Assembly (NCBI GenBank): GCA_035505975.1
Contig: DATJQJ010000025.1
Span: forward strand, 62,001-126,000
Reading direction: 5' to 3'
DNA from: CAIKOD01 sp035505975
GTDB taxonomy: Archaea > Halobacteriota > Methanomicrobia > Methanomicrobiales > Methanospirillaceae
DNA length: 64,000 bases
Part shown: positions 32,901-42,240 of the stretch, in pieces
How the letters are laid out: the number at the start of each line of letters is the position of its first letter
Position numbering within the stretch: the first letter of the stretch is position 1
Notes under the pieces: generated by a model
What the model was told of the DNA's origin: nothing
Databases searched by the model: none
Seen by the model: the letters and a program-made list of their open reading frames with translations, nothing else
Made by a program: the position numbers and the translations under genes

Positions 32901-33980
32901 TCATTGTAACATTTTATCCCCCTGTTGCAGGCCTTTTTGAAACTCTCCGAACCTGTTTGCCGCGTTGGCAAAAGCACGACGTTCGTCGCCTGACAGGGGA
33001 ACGAGCGGGTCAGGGACGGCGGCAACAGACCCTCCCGTAAACGCCCGTTTCCATGTCCCGACGACCTGCCCGGCTGTCACCATGGTTCGCGCCATGACAC
33101 CGTTTACAGGTGCCGGCATCATTCCACCGAGCCTTTCGAGATACATGGAACGGTCCCTGTAGCCGAGCAGGTATTCGTCAAAGCCCGGAAGCAGGTACGC
33201 CACAGGCTGGTCTTTGGGGGTTGCAGGTTGATTGCCGGTGCGCCAAAACGTCTTTCCAAAGATGGTTTCCGTAATAAACTGCGATTTCACCGATTCGAGC
33301 GCATTCCGCGCATCCATGACCGGGAGTCCCGACCACCAGACAAAGTCCTGGAGTGTGGCCGGACCCCGGCTCATGAAATAACGCCGTGCGAGTTCCCCGG
33401 CCCCTCCAGAAGATCCTGATATTCCGCCTTTCGGGAGCCACTCATCGATCCGTGCAAATACAGGGTTATTCCGGCGCATGCCAACCTGGCAGATAATTCC
33501 GTCAAGCGAGGCCCGTTGTAACATATAGGGAAACCGTTGTCCTTCCGTACTTACACTGTTTTCCTCGAGAAGAGCACGTAAAGCCCGGCGGTCCAATTGT
33601 CTCCCCCCCTGCAACGCATCTGACAATGCTCCGTTGCTCCTGTCGAGTGTCCCCGGATCGAGCCCGAGTTCCCGGTACCTGCGGGTGTTTCTCTTGATCA
33701 CATACGGCGCTATGATCGCCAGCAGCCAGTGAATATCCCTGCCCGCAACAAAATGCAGCGTCCCTCGCAATGCCCATGTCCGCACGATAGCCCCGGTCCC
33801 GAGCGCCGCCTCGATATCAGCATCGCTACTCCCGGGAAGACGGAGACCAACCGACCACTTCGCACCGGTAAAGTCCTGGGCCTGGATGGCCCCCATGTAG
33901 GAAACCAATCCTTCAGGACTCGTTTGATTGGGTTTCTCCAACTGCTGACTGTAGAGCCGGTCAATGGCAATATCAGACAT
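32901..33980 (-). CDS. AlkZ/YcaQ-like winged-helix DNA glycosylase
   Basis: 359 residues of the HTH_42 superfamily. The catalytic Q-x-Q of AlkZ-like glycosylases is seen as Gln33 and Gln35 in YMGAIQAQDFTGAKW. RTWALRGTLHFV, YFMSRGPATLQDFVWWSGL and LLPGFDEYLLGYRDRS are family blocks. AlkZ members excise crosslinked or alkylated bases. Start ATG 33980 overlaps the end of the DUF1697 gene, with GAGG six bases upstream; the longer frame to 34031 is less likely. Confidence 0.82.
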   Translation of the reverse strand: MSDIAIDRLYSQQLEKPNQTSPEGLVSYMGAIQAQDFTGAKWSVGLRLPGSSDADIEAALGTGAIVRTWALRGTLHFVAGRDIHWLLAIIAPYVIKRNTRRYRELGLDPGTLDRSNGALSDALQGGRQLDRRALRALLEENSVSTEGQRFPYMLQRASLDGIICQVGMRRNNPVFARIDEWLPKGGISGSSGGAGELARRYFMSRGPATLQDFVWWSGLPVMDARNALESVKSQFITETIFGKTFWRTGNQPATPKDQPVAYLLPGFDEYLLGYRDRSMYLERLGGMMPAPVNGVMARTMVTAGQVVGTWKRAFTGGSVAAVPDPLVPLSGDERRAFANAANRFGEFQKGLQQGDKMLQ

Positions 33981-34551
33981 CTTCATCCTCGCTACTCCCA
34001 GCAGGGCTTTTTTTTCCTGCCATTTCCTCAAGCATAATCACAGTCTTCCAGTTCCGGGTAGTCGCTGCAACCCCCAGTTTCTTTTCAAGGAATGTGTTTG
34101 AAAATTTCGTCCTCCCATAGCCATCCGGGCAGAAGAGATAAACCTCCCTTCCAATAACCTTCACTTTGTCGACCTGGTCTTTTATTCCATTTACTCCGGT
34201 CACCGCATCGATCGGAGGAAAGGCCGAGAGGAATGTAACATGCAGCCTCGTGATGTCGGGTGATACACCTTCGGAAAAAGGATTATTTCTGATAATCTCC
34301 CGGAAGTCGTTGTCGTTTCGGAGGATTACCAAAACCTGGAAACCTACCGTCCTGCTGATATGCTCCTCGAGCATGCGCGATAACTTCCCGGGGTCGGCCA
34401 ATGGGTAATCGAACAGGATATTGCCGCTCCTTTTGTAGGTGCGAACATTGTTCAGGCCCATGGACCGGTAAAGAGAGACCAGGTCATCCATCGCCACCGT
34501 TTTCGATGACCCGACGTTTATCCCCCTTAGTAAGGAAATGATGGTATGCAT
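33973..34551 (-). CDS. DUF1697 protein
   Basis: 192 residues. The family signature is clear: ISLLRGINVGSSKTVAMDDL, SMGLNNVRTYKRSGNILFD, and LEKKLGVAATTRNWKTVIML. DUF1697 has no settled biochemical role. Its last codons contain the start of the AlkZ-like gene, so the two are co-translated and may act in one repair process (inference from coupling). Confidence 0.88.
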   Translation of the reverse strand: MHTIISLLRGINVGSSKTVAMDDLVSLYRSMGLNNVRTYKRSGNILFDYPLADPGKLSRMLEEHISRTVGFQVLVILRNDNDFREIIRNNPFSEGVSPDITRLHVTFLSAFPPIDAVTGVNGIKDQVDKVKVIGREVYLFCPDGYGRTKFSNTFLEKKLGVAATTRNWKTVIMLEEMAGKKSPAGSSEDEDV

Positions 34552-34644
34552 GGTATTACCTGATGGTTTCTTATCGAGAAATAATAAGTCACCGGAAATC
34601 GGAGGGCGCCAGGTCAGGGCTTCCCGTTATTCGCGATACTGGTG

Positions 34645-35117
34645 TTATTCACCGGTGTAGGCCTTTTCGAGGAGTTTGATCTCGATTTTTCCCATTTTCA
34701 ACATTGCCTTCATCACACGCTCGGACCTGGCAGGGTCCGGGTCGTTCAGCATATCGACGAGGCCTGCCGGGACGATCTGCCAGGAGATGCCGTATTTGTC
34801 TTTTAACCAGCCGCAGGGTTGTTGTTCCCCGCCCTCGGAAAGGGTTGTCCACAACCGGTTCACCTCTTCCTGCGTTGTGCAATTGACGACAAACGAGATC
34901 GCCTGCGAGAATGCAAAGACCGGTCCGCCATTGAGGGCAGCAAATTCCTGGCCCTCGATGAGGAAGTTGATCGTCATCACTGTGCCTCGGGTCCGGGACC
35001 GGCCTGACCGTACCGGACGGTACGCACAATCTTCGAGTTTTTGAAAACCGAAATGTAATACCTCACCGCTTCTTCAGCCTGGTAGTCGAACCACAGGAAG
35101 GGAGTAATTTTCTGCAT
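34645..35117 (-). pseudogene. VOC/PhnB-like glyoxalase-fold gene split by a frameshift
   Basis: The N-terminal part MQKITPFLWFDYQAEEAVRY starts at ATG 35117 and runs to TGA at 34977-34979. The rest, TINFLIEGQEFAALNGGP... to 34645, lies one frame away from 34980. Together they form a normal PhnB-like protein of about 157 residues with GWLKDKYGISWQIVP. One missing base near 34985 (GAGGCACAG, expected GAGGGCACAG) explains it. GTG and ATG codons at the break could allow reinitiation, giving two peptides. Real decay or a sequencing error cannot be told apart here. Confidence 0.65.
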
Positions 35118-35732
35118 ACGCTCCTGACTCCCTCATGGTATTAAAACCTGATTACAGGATTCCGATATCAGCCGCCTTCGGTCCCTTATCGGGTGCTTCC
35201 ACACCGCTGACAGGAGACTAACAAAATCAGGAGCCCGCCTTACGGAACCGGCATACATTATAGATGGAGGTCGGCAGCCCGGGAATTCGGGGAAGCCCGG
35301 TCTCCTTGTAAAAAGATGGAAAAATCTGCTGATTCACGTCGAATATTCTCCCCGGTGGCCCGGACGCCTGATGAAGAGATACCAAAAAAACCGGGATTAA
35401 CCGGTACATTATCGTGGTGCAGTTCATCAGGGCGACACCGATCCCGGCAGGGGAAATAAAGGAAACCGGGGTGCGGTTGCTCAACCAGGCCGATTCCCAG
35501 CACCGATCATATGATTTCACCATCAGGACAGAGTCCGTCATCGGCCGAACTTTTTTTTCTGAATAAAACCTGATTAAAATCAGGATATTCCCGGTCCTGC
35601 AGGATTTTTATCGCATTAATCACGTACCAGGGCAGGAACGGGCATTACCGGATGAGTTCACCAGGGGAATTTCCTGATCCTGGCCCGGGCAGTCGACTCG
35701 TGCTTTCTTTTCGGTTTCTCCGGAAATTCTTA
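35118..35732. other. Intergenic stretch without a supported gene
   Basis: About 600 bp between the VOC remnant and the SDR gene, both on the minus strand. A 104-codon minus frame (35227-35541) has a composition unlike the neighbouring proteins and no recognisable domain. I see no RNA gene or repeat copy here. Confidence 0.4.
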
Positions 35733-36473
35733 TTATGAACGTTTTGCCATCCAGTCATGGGAAAAGACCTCCGCTTCGCCGCTCCGGATACCATCGACGA
35801 TTCTCGCCGCAACAAATTCAGCGGAATCCGCGGGATACGGCCCGGAAGGTTCAATTCCTTCTCCCATGACCGGGATCGCCAGGATCGTGTTCTTTTCGAA
35901 TTCTGTCCGGGTAATATAGGGATAGACTACGGAGACGACGATATGGTCCTTTTCGAGTTCCTGGCGGGCTGCAAGGCTTATACCGGCAAGGGCTTTCTTT
36001 GACGAAGAATAAGGACCCATTCCCGGTAAATCCATCAGGGCTGTGCCCGAGCTTACGTTGATGATCGTCCCGCCACCCTGTTTCCGCATGACCGGAATGA
36101 CCTGCTGCATGGCGACGACCGGCCCGATGACATTCAATTCGTAAATATATCGGAGGATTTCGATATCGATCATCTCCACGGGAGCATCATATCCCCTTCC
36201 GGCGTTGTTGACGAGGATGTCGATCCTCCTGTAATATTGCATGGCATCGGTCACCATTCTCCTGATTTCCGTGATCTTTGTCATATCGGCAGGAAACGCC
36301 CTGGAACCGGGTAGTTCCCGGGAAAGTCTCTCGAGGGCTTCCCGTGTCCGAGAGACCAGAGCCACGTTGACTCCCTCATCTGAGAGGAGCCGGGCTGTCG
36401 CCCGACCTATTCCCGATGAAGCTCCCGTTACGATCGCGACTTTTCCTGACAGGCCCGAAGAACTGGTATTCAT
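35733..36473 (-). CDS. Short-chain dehydrogenase/reductase
   Basis: 246 residues of the classical SDR family. Cofactor motif VTGASSGIGRATARLL, NNAGRG, the catalytic Ser in INVSSGTALMDL, and YSSSKKA holding the YxxxK pair. SRTRE after strand 2 suggests NADP(H). The substrate is unknown. Single gene; a dispersed repeat copy lies in the 520-bp divergent region upstream. Confidence 0.92.
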   Translation of the reverse strand: MNTSSSGLSGKVAIVTGASSGIGRATARLLSDEGVNVALVSRTREALERLSRELPGSRAFPADMTKITEIRRMVTDAMQYYRRIDILVNNAGRGYDAPVEMIDIEILRYIYELNVIGPVVAMQQVIPVMRKQGGGTIINVSSGTALMDLPGMGPYSSSKKALAGISLAARQELEKDHIVVSVVYPYITRTEFEKNTILAIPVMGEGIEPSGPYPADSAEFVAARIVDGIRSGEAEVFSHDWMAKRS

Positions 36474-36699
36474 GGTGCTTGCACACTATCCTGCCCAATA
36501 CGGTTACGGCGACTATGTAGTATCCGGCTGAATAATAAAGGTAATGCGACGATACAGAAAATGAATCGTTGGATTATTAGTTCACCCGACCTGAAGAGAC
36601 TGATACCAATGGTCGTGTTCGTTCCTTTAAACTCATCAGTTGGTCAGATTGGATAGGATGAGATAACCTGATTGAATCCATGGCAGGGTTTATCTGGAA

Positions 36700-36790
36700 T
36701 CAATTCAGCCGGTTCCGTGCGATCTCTGTCGCAACCGGGTCGCCAAAGCGGCGGGACTGAGCCCCCGGGTGTCAGATTATCTTAATTCCA
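36700..36790 (+). repeat. Dispersed intergenic repeat, copy C (right half)
   Basis: GGTTCCGTGCGATCTCTGTC, then GCAACCGGGTCGCC, AGCGGCGGGACTGAGCCCCC and GGGTGTCAGATTATCTTAAT line up block by block with the right half of copies A and B. The hairpin GGG-ACTGAG-CCC is kept. The left half seen in A and B is not recognisable. The copy sits in the divergent region between the SDR and SIMPL genes, which otherwise holds only AT-rich promoter-like sequence. Confidence 0.6.
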
Positions 36791-36994
36791 TCGACAGTCG
36801 ACAGAAATAACGAACAGCCGCAAGAGAAAAAGGCGATGTGAAATAGTATGCCCGACAGCCTCTTTTTTACCACATTGTCGCCCGGAACCTCCACACCAAT
36901 CCGGTAGCCCTGCATTCCCAGACGATGACTTCGAAATCTTTCGCAGTCAAGGCAACCCTTAACCGGACCCGCGGCAGAATATCTGGTGTTAATC

Positions 36995-37723
36995 ATGAAG
37001 CAGATCAGATACATCGTCATCGCACTTGCGATCCTTGCGGCAATCGCCGTGACCGGGACCGTATGTGCGGCCGACACCGTCAGTACCGACCGCACGATAA
37101 CAGCAATGGGAACCGGATCGGTGATCGGGACTCCGGACCGTGCCCAGATCTCCCTTGCCGTAGAGACCGAGGACGCCGATGTGAAAGCTGCCCAGGAAGA
37201 GAACGCTGTGACCATGACAAAAGTGATGGATGCACTCACAGCTGCCGGGATCCCAAAAGACGGACTGAAAACCACGGGATACAATATTTACCCGGTCTAC
37301 GACGATACAAAGTTCCCTGGGGGACAGAAGATCAAGGCATACCATGTCTCGAATACCCTGACCGTGACCCTTCACGACGTAAACCAGACGGGTGTTGTGA
37401 TCGATATCGGCGTAGCGAACGGCATCAACCAGGCGAATTCAATCCAGTTCCTCCTCTCGGAAGAACAGGCCCAGGTACTCAGGAACGAGGCGCTTAAAGT
37501 AGCCACCACCAATGCTGCCGCCAATGCACAGACCGTAGCAGATGTACTTGGCGTCAGGATCACTGGGGTGAAGACCGTTGACATCGGGAGCCAGTACACG
37601 CCGGTACTATTCCAGAATTATGCGGTCCCGATGGCTGCAGACGTGTCACGATCCACGACCCCGATCCAGGCCGGGGACATCACCGTGTCGGCGACCGTTA
37701 CGGTGACATACCTGATCGTTTGA
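36995..37723 (+). CDS. Secreted SIMPL-domain (DUF541) protein
   Basis: 242 residues from MKQIRYIV. Signal peptide (IVIALAILAAIAVTGTVCA), then the SIMPL domain: ITAMGTGSVIGTPDRAQISL, AAQEENAVTMTKVMDALTAA, DGLKTTGYNIYPVY and a C-terminal ISVSATVTVTYxx-like strand. SIMPL proteins sit in periplasm or envelope; function is poorly known. No membrane anchor at the C-terminus, so it is probably released or loosely bound. GTG 36986 is a less likely start. Confidence 0.88.
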   Translation: MKQIRYIVIALAILAAIAVTGTVCAADTVSTDRTITAMGTGSVIGTPDRAQISLAVETEDADVKAAQEENAVTMTKVMDALTAAGIPKDGLKTTGYNIYPVYDDTKFPGGQKIKAYHVSNTLTVTLHDVNQTGVVIDIGVANGINQANSIQFLLSEEQAQVLRNEALKVATTNAAANAQTVADVLGVRITGVKTVDIGSQYTPVLFQNYAVPMAADVSRSTTPIQAGDITVSATVTVTYLIV

Positions 37724-37924
37724 TGGGTTCATCATTTTTTGCCATTCCTCCTTCATTTTTCCATGAAAACCGGGACCCGGACAGAACCGGGTGCAGCTGC
37801 CCTGAAAATTACCATTCCAGAGACCCGGGGGGGTTTTCTTCCCCGGGAAAAAATTTTTCATCAGGGATGGATATACGAGGTTACCGGGAAAATTCCCCTG
37901 GACCTGCCAGCCAGAGGTTCGTTC

Positions 37925-38269
37925 ATGCCTTACTATTCAGAAGCCGAATCAGCTGATCTCAGGTTGAAAATCGAGGAGATTGTCCTGGAATGGCCAGGTG
38001 TTGTGAAGAAAATGCTTTTCGGTTCTCCGGCATATGCCTTCGGAAAAACGTATTTTGCAATGCTTGTGACCGGAGGGATCATCCTGACCAGGCTCGATGA
38101 CGAGGAAAAGGCCTGGCTGCTCGGAGATCCTCATGCGGGATATTTTGAAGGGCACGGGCGGAAGATGACAAAATGGATTCATATCCGCATCCTTTCCTTG
38201 TCGGACGTCGATCGATATCTCCCATGTCTTCGATCGAGCTATGAAAACGCCCGCGATGAGAAGAAGTAG
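37925..38269 (+). CDS. TfoX N-terminal-domain-like protein
   Basis: 114 residues. KKMLFGSPAYAFGKTYFAML, TGGIILTRLDDEEKAWLLGD and YLPCLRSSYENA match TfoX_N-like proteins, which also resemble the YjbR/MmcQ fold. The role in archaea is unknown. The frame stays open upstream to 37739, but that part (Met at 37739) is low-complexity and the family starts near here; AGAGG precedes the ATG. Confidence 0.75.
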   Translation: MPYYSEAESADLRLKIEEIVLEWPGVVKKMLFGSPAYAFGKTYFAMLVTGGIILTRLDDEEKAWLLGDPHAGYFEGHGRKMTKWIHIRILSLSDVDRYLPCLRSSYENARDEKK

Positions 38270-38341
38270 CTCCAAAGATGCCGGGGTTCCCGCATCAACG
38301 CGGTTTTATGACATCAGGGATGATATCAGTGATCGGGAATT

Positions 38342-38722
38342 ATGAGCATTTGCCCCGGGTGCCACCTGGAACTGCCCGATCGTCATCTCGATCCGCCCGA
38401 CCGGTTTTCAGCGTCGGGTGAATGCTGGCAACTCTTTGGCCATCTCTCATGTTATACCGTATCGAAACAGGATCCAGAGTTCATCCACCAGCATGCGGTC
38501 GACACCTATGAAGCCCAGCATGCCGGGCAAAGGACCAGGAGCATTACTGTGGCTTTCGGACTCTTTGGGTTGTACCTTGCTCTGGAAAAGGGATTTACCG
38601 GCAGACAGGTGCAGACAGCCCATATGAAACTGGCAAGGATACGGAAAAACTGGCCACGGCCCGACCTTCCGGCCGTCCCGGCCCGGGTCACCGTTCTTGA
38701 CGTTTTGCAGGGGCAGGCCTGA
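38342..38722 (+). CDS. DUF5946-like protein
   Basis: 126 residues with N-terminal CPGCHLELPDR, a Cys/His-containing middle (ECWQLFGHLSCYTVSK), VDTYEAQHAG and a helix GLFGLYLALEKGFTGRQVQ. This matches my memory of DUF5946, a small putative metal-binding family. The C-terminus looks shorter than usual. Function unknown. Confidence 0.65.
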   Translation: MSICPGCHLELPDRHLDPPDRFSASGECWQLFGHLSCYTVSKQDPEFIHQHAVDTYEAQHAGQRTRSITVAFGLFGLYLALEKGFTGRQVQTAHMKLARIRKNWPRPDLPAVPARVTVLDVLQGQA

Positions 38723-38824
38723 TTTTTCTTCCACCGCGGTTACCTGACCTTCTGGTTTAAGTTCCTTCTCGGCGATGCGCATATCTTCCTTAAAATCCAA
38801 AATAATTCTTAGGGGGTTGCGGAT

Positions 38825-39277
38825 ATGACGGAATTTATTATCAAACGGGTGGGAGACGAGACGTTCCCGGATTTCCTGTTCCTGCTCGAACAACTCGCGG
38901 AGTACGAACACCTCGATCCTCCGGATGCGGGCGCCCGGGTGCGGCTCAAGGCCGATATAGCAGGAAATCCCCCGAAATTCGAGGGCTATCTGGGGATCTC
39001 TGGCGACGAACCGGTCGGTTACGTAACTTTTTACTTTACCTATTCTACATTTCTGGCCCGGTCTACCCTGTTCCTGGAGGATATCTTCGTTCTCGGGCGA
39101 CACCGGGGCAATGGTTTCGGAAAGCGTCTATTAGAATTCTGCCGGGACGAGGCCCTGGCAAGGGGATGCGGAAGGATAGACTGGATGGTCCTTGCATGGA
39201 ACGACCCGGCTGTCCGGTTTTACGAATCGATCGGTGCGACCCGGCTTGGCTGGCATGTTTACCGCCTGGAACTCTGA
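38825..39277 (+). CDS. GNAT acetyltransferase, spermidine N-acetyltransferase-like
   Basis: 150 residues. FLEDIFVLGRHRGNGFGKRL is the acetyl-CoA pyrophosphate loop (R-x-x-G-x-G), followed by CGRIDWMVLAWNDPAVRFYE and SIGATRLGWHVYRL. The YFTYSTFLARSTLFLEDIFV block is like the SSAT (polyamine acetyltransferase) branch. The substrate may be a polyamine or amino acid derivative; this is inference. Confidence 0.88.
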   Translation: MTEFIIKRVGDETFPDFLFLLEQLAEYEHLDPPDAGARVRLKADIAGNPPKFEGYLGISGDEPVGYVTFYFTYSTFLARSTLFLEDIFVLGRHRGNGFGKRLLEFCRDEALARGCGRIDWMVLAWNDPAVRFYESIGATRLGWHVYRLEL

Positions 39278-39454
39278 CAGGTACACTGTTGACAGAAGGA
39301 AAAAGACACCTGTCCCCTCCTGGCACTTCCTCTTCATTGTGCCGGATATGGTACAATAATATCATTCCCATTGAAAAAATTGGAGCGGGATCCCACCATT
39401 TGAAAAGGATAGTCTAACCTGAACCGCACGTGACAAGAATGAATATCCTGTCAA

Positions 39455-39463
39455 AATTTATAA
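39455..39463 (+). promoter_or_regulatory. Candidate TATA box of the four-helix membrane protein gene
   Basis: AATTTATAA is centred about 25 bp before the ATG at 39483, so the transcript is probably leaderless or starts at Met4 (39492). Confidence 0.4.
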
Positions 39464-39482
39464 GTTCAGGTTGAAGCCTTAA

Positions 39483-40004
39483 ATGAGAAACATGGCTACC
39501 GGGAAAGAAGATCCGAAAATAGCATCGTTCCTTTTCTCTGCGTCACTGGTCGTGACGCTGGCCGGTATTTTTATCGCTATCTACTATCTGTTCGTCGATG
39601 CCGGGCTCGCGTACCGCATAGCCGCGGGAGTACTGGTCGGGGTTGTCGGGATTATCAGTTTCGTCAGGCATTCGGTTTTTTACCGTTCAGACCAGGCAAG
39701 GATGGGATGGCAACAGGACCACCCGGAATTCCAGCTTGAGGTCGGTTACGCAAACCTCGCGATAGGCATCGTTGCTTTGTTTGCGGCTGGCCTGAACTGG
39801 GGGCCGCTCGCATGCGGGATGATGCTGCTTACCTATGGGATTTACCTTCTCTGTGCACTGTTCCTTCACCTTTACGAAGCCCTCCATGCCAAAGATATCC
39901 GGACACGGGCCACGAAGAGCGTTATCAACACAGGGATATTTGTCATCGTATTACTGGTATTTGCGGGGCTGGCCTTGTCAGCTGCGCATACGGTGCATTT
40001 TTAA
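39483..40004 (+). CDS. Conserved membrane protein (DUF6790-like)
   Basis: 173 residues with four or five hydrophobic helices (SLVVTLAGIFIAIYYLFVDA; IAAGVLVGVVGIISFVRH; LAIGIVALFAAGLNWGPLAC; GIFVIVLLVFAGLALSAAH). The EVGYANLAIGIVAL block recalls DUF6790. No catalytic motif. Family tentative. Confidence 0.65.
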   Translation: MRNMATGKEDPKIASFLFSASLVVTLAGIFIAIYYLFVDAGLAYRIAAGVLVGVVGIISFVRHSVFYRSDQARMGWQQDHPEFQLEVGYANLAIGIVALFAAGLNWGPLACGMMLLTYGIYLLCALFLHLYEALHAKDIRTRATKSVINTGIFVIVLLVFAGLALSAAHTVHF

Positions 40005-40234
40005 TGAGGGCAAGGACTCGGCCGGACTAAATTTTTCGTTAGGGCAGACAAATAGAGTATACGGAATAAATAGGTACCTGGCAACCGGTCTGCCCGTGTT
40101 GCATTTGAAAGCATAATGCGTAGGTCATGGACAAACAGGAGGCTTGGCATATATTACCCGGAATGAGTCGTGCAGATGATGAATTCGACCCCGGGCATAC
40201 CGTTTAGGAAAATTCAAAACCTGAGGAATATACT

Positions 40235-40879
40235 TTGGACGACCACCTTAAGGAATACGCAGATAAATACGAGCGATGGCGGGAAAAGGGAGATTTCACT
40301 TATTCCTCGAAGATAATCCCGGTGCAGGAATCGTTCGCTGCCAGCCAGTGGGTCCTGCCCACCAGGCAGGTCCTGCAGATCCTGGAAAACGCAAAATCGT
40401 TTGCACTGACCGATTGCCGCTGCAGGGCACACTACGGCAGGTGCGACAAGCCGAGGGACGTCTGTTTCTTAATCGACGAATACAGCGACAAAGCCGTTCA
40501 AAAAAACAGGGCGCGAAGGATCTCCCTGCCTGATGCAGAGGAGGTATTACGCAAAGCCGATAGACACGGTCTCGTCCACCTGACGCTCTACATGCCCGGG
40601 CACCGCATATACGCCCTCTGCAGCTGCTGTTCATGCTGTTGTCACGATCTCCGGCTACTGAAAGAGTTCGACCGCAGGGACCTGGTAACGCGGTCTGATT
40701 ACATCGCCGTAACCGACCTCGAGCGCTGTACAGAATGCGGGAAATGTGTCGACCGCTGCATGTTCGAGGCCAGAAAGCTTCAAAACGGGATCTTCTCGTA
40801 CGATCCCGGTGCCTGCCTCGGCTGCGGACTCTGCGTATCGGTCTGCCCGGCAGAAGCAACGGAGATGCGGCGGCGATAG
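40235..40879 (+). CDS. Cys-rich protein with two 4Fe-4S ferredoxin motifs
   Basis: 214 residues. N-terminal part with TDCRCRAHYGRCDKPRDVC, a central CSCCSCCCHDLR, and a C-terminal ferredoxin domain, CTECGKCVDRC and CLGCGLCVSVCP. An electron-transfer role is likely, perhaps with the flavin reductase encoded further on. It starts with TTG, eight bases after GAGGA; no better start is available. Confidence 0.85.
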   Translation: MDDHLKEYADKYERWREKGDFTYSSKIIPVQESFAASQWVLPTRQVLQILENAKSFALTDCRCRAHYGRCDKPRDVCFLIDEYSDKAVQKNRARRISLPDAEEVLRKADRHGLVHLTLYMPGHRIYALCSCCSCCCHDLRLLKEFDRRDLVTRSDYIAVTDLERCTECGKCVDRCMFEARKLQNGIFSYDPGACLGCGLCVSVCPAEATEMRRR

Positions 40880-41359
40880 CATTATGTCCTTATTGCCGGG
40901 GAGCGGGCCCAAGCCCTGTTCTTTGCCTTGTGAGCACTCTTGCCGGCTGAATAAAAGAGAGCGGGTTCAATTCATGTCCCAAGTATTGGAGAGACCGCTG
41001 GATGCGGCCTAGCCGGGACGTTCAGGATCTACACGAAGATTCAGGCTCCTTATTATCGTTGTATTGTATCCTGGATAATTAAAGGAGTGTCCAGGCTGCA
41101 TTTCGGTGTCCCACCAATTCATGGACGGGGCATTTTAATTCTTACATGATTCCCGGGCTACAGTTCAGGAGCGGTTGTCCCTGTACCGCTTTTGGCAGTT
41201 ACCGGTACTCTCGACCAGGGTCTATTCATGGTCGTCGGCTGTCATATGTTCCAGCAGTGACTGGAACAGTTATCACAGCTATCTCATTGGCAGGACAAGG
41301 GACCCTCGGCCGGATACCATTAACCCACCGTTGGACATAACCTATTCCCGGAGGATACC
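40880..41359. other. Intergenic stretch with one strong hairpin
   Basis: 480 bp with no supported gene. It holds an extended hairpin at 41238-41279 (annotated separately). Small open frames here have no family features. Confidence 0.45.
41238..41279. other. Extended inverted repeat upstream of a flavin reductase gene
   Basis: TGTTCCAG and CTGGAACA pair over 8 bp around CAGTGA. Outside a small internal loop, GCTGT and ACAGC add 5 bp. It lies about 80 bp before the flavin reductase gene and may be an operator or an RNA structure in its leader. Confidence 0.4.
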
Positions 41360-41917
41360 ATGGATAAAATCCCGATAGGCCCGATGCCGTTTATGAGTGT
41401 CATGCCAACCCTGCTGGTTGGCGCGAACGTGAAAGGAAAGCCGAATTATATGACCGCCGCGTGGGCGACAGTCGCCTGCATGGCACCCCCGATGGTCTGC
41501 GTTGCCATTAACAAGGCACGGTACACGGCAAGGGGGATCGAAGAGAACAAAACATTCAGTCTGAACGTCCCCGGAGAGACCATGGTCGTTGAAACCGACC
41601 ATTGCGGGCTCGTGTCAGGATCGCATGAAGATAAATCCGGTGTTTTTGAGTCATTTTACGGAAAACTGAAGACTGCTCCCCTGGCCGCACAGTGTCCGGT
41701 AAATATCGAGTGCACGCTGTTCGAGTCGGTCGTTTGCGGCAGCCACCTGCTGTACATCGGGGAGGTCGCGGAGATCCATGCCGACGCCTCATGCCTGACC
41801 GGCGGGAAACCCGACGTCGAAAAGATACACCCGATCGTGTATGCCCAGCACACCTATTTCGGGCTCGGAAAACAGGTCGAAAAGGCATTTTCCGCAGGGA
41901 AAAAGTACCGGAAGTAA
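41360..41917 (+). CDS. Flavin reductase-like FMN-binding protein (flavoredoxin type)
   Basis: 185 residues. MPTLLVGANVKGKPNYMTAA, then RYTARGIEENKTFSLNVPG and VSGSHEDKSGVFESFYGKL, are FMN-binding blocks of the flavoredoxin/flavin reductase family. Members carry electrons between ferredoxins, flavins or sulfite-type reductases. It is a paralogue of the protein at 51453-52016. A ferredoxin gene lies about 480 bp upstream. Confidence 0.9.
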   Translation: MDKIPIGPMPFMSVMPTLLVGANVKGKPNYMTAAWATVACMAPPMVCVAINKARYTARGIEENKTFSLNVPGETMVVETDHCGLVSGSHEDKSGVFESFYGKLKTAPLAAQCPVNIECTLFESVVCGSHLLYIGEVAEIHADASCLTGGKPDVEKIHPIVYAQHTYFGLGKQVEKAFSAGKKYRK

Positions 41918-42240
41918 GGTCGACAGGTAACGCGAAAGAGGTATTGATGACACGTTTGCGCCATCCACCTGGGTACCGGTGGCAGAGCGGGTCCCGCCAG
42001 TGATCAGACCGGATCCCTGGAGGAGTATGCAGATCCTCTTCTCCTGACGAAGGTCGAGAACCGTTCTGGTTCCCCGTTTCTGTGGACATGGCACCCCCGT
42101 GGACCAGGATATCATCGACCATCGATACCAGCCGTACCGGCCTGCTTCCCCGGAATCACCGGTTTATAGTGCAACCCTTCCATTATCTTATCGGAGGAGA
42201 CTAAATCTTTATCAACTTCCAGCCGGTTAGTAAAAACCGT

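Noticed and set aside
35227..35541. Minus-strand frame of 104 codons in a gene-free gap
   Set aside because: No ribosome site, domain or composition like the neighbours; treated as noncoding.
38447..39103. Open frame of 218 codons on the minus strand
   Set aside because: It covers parts of the DUF5946-like and GNAT genes in antisense and has no family features.
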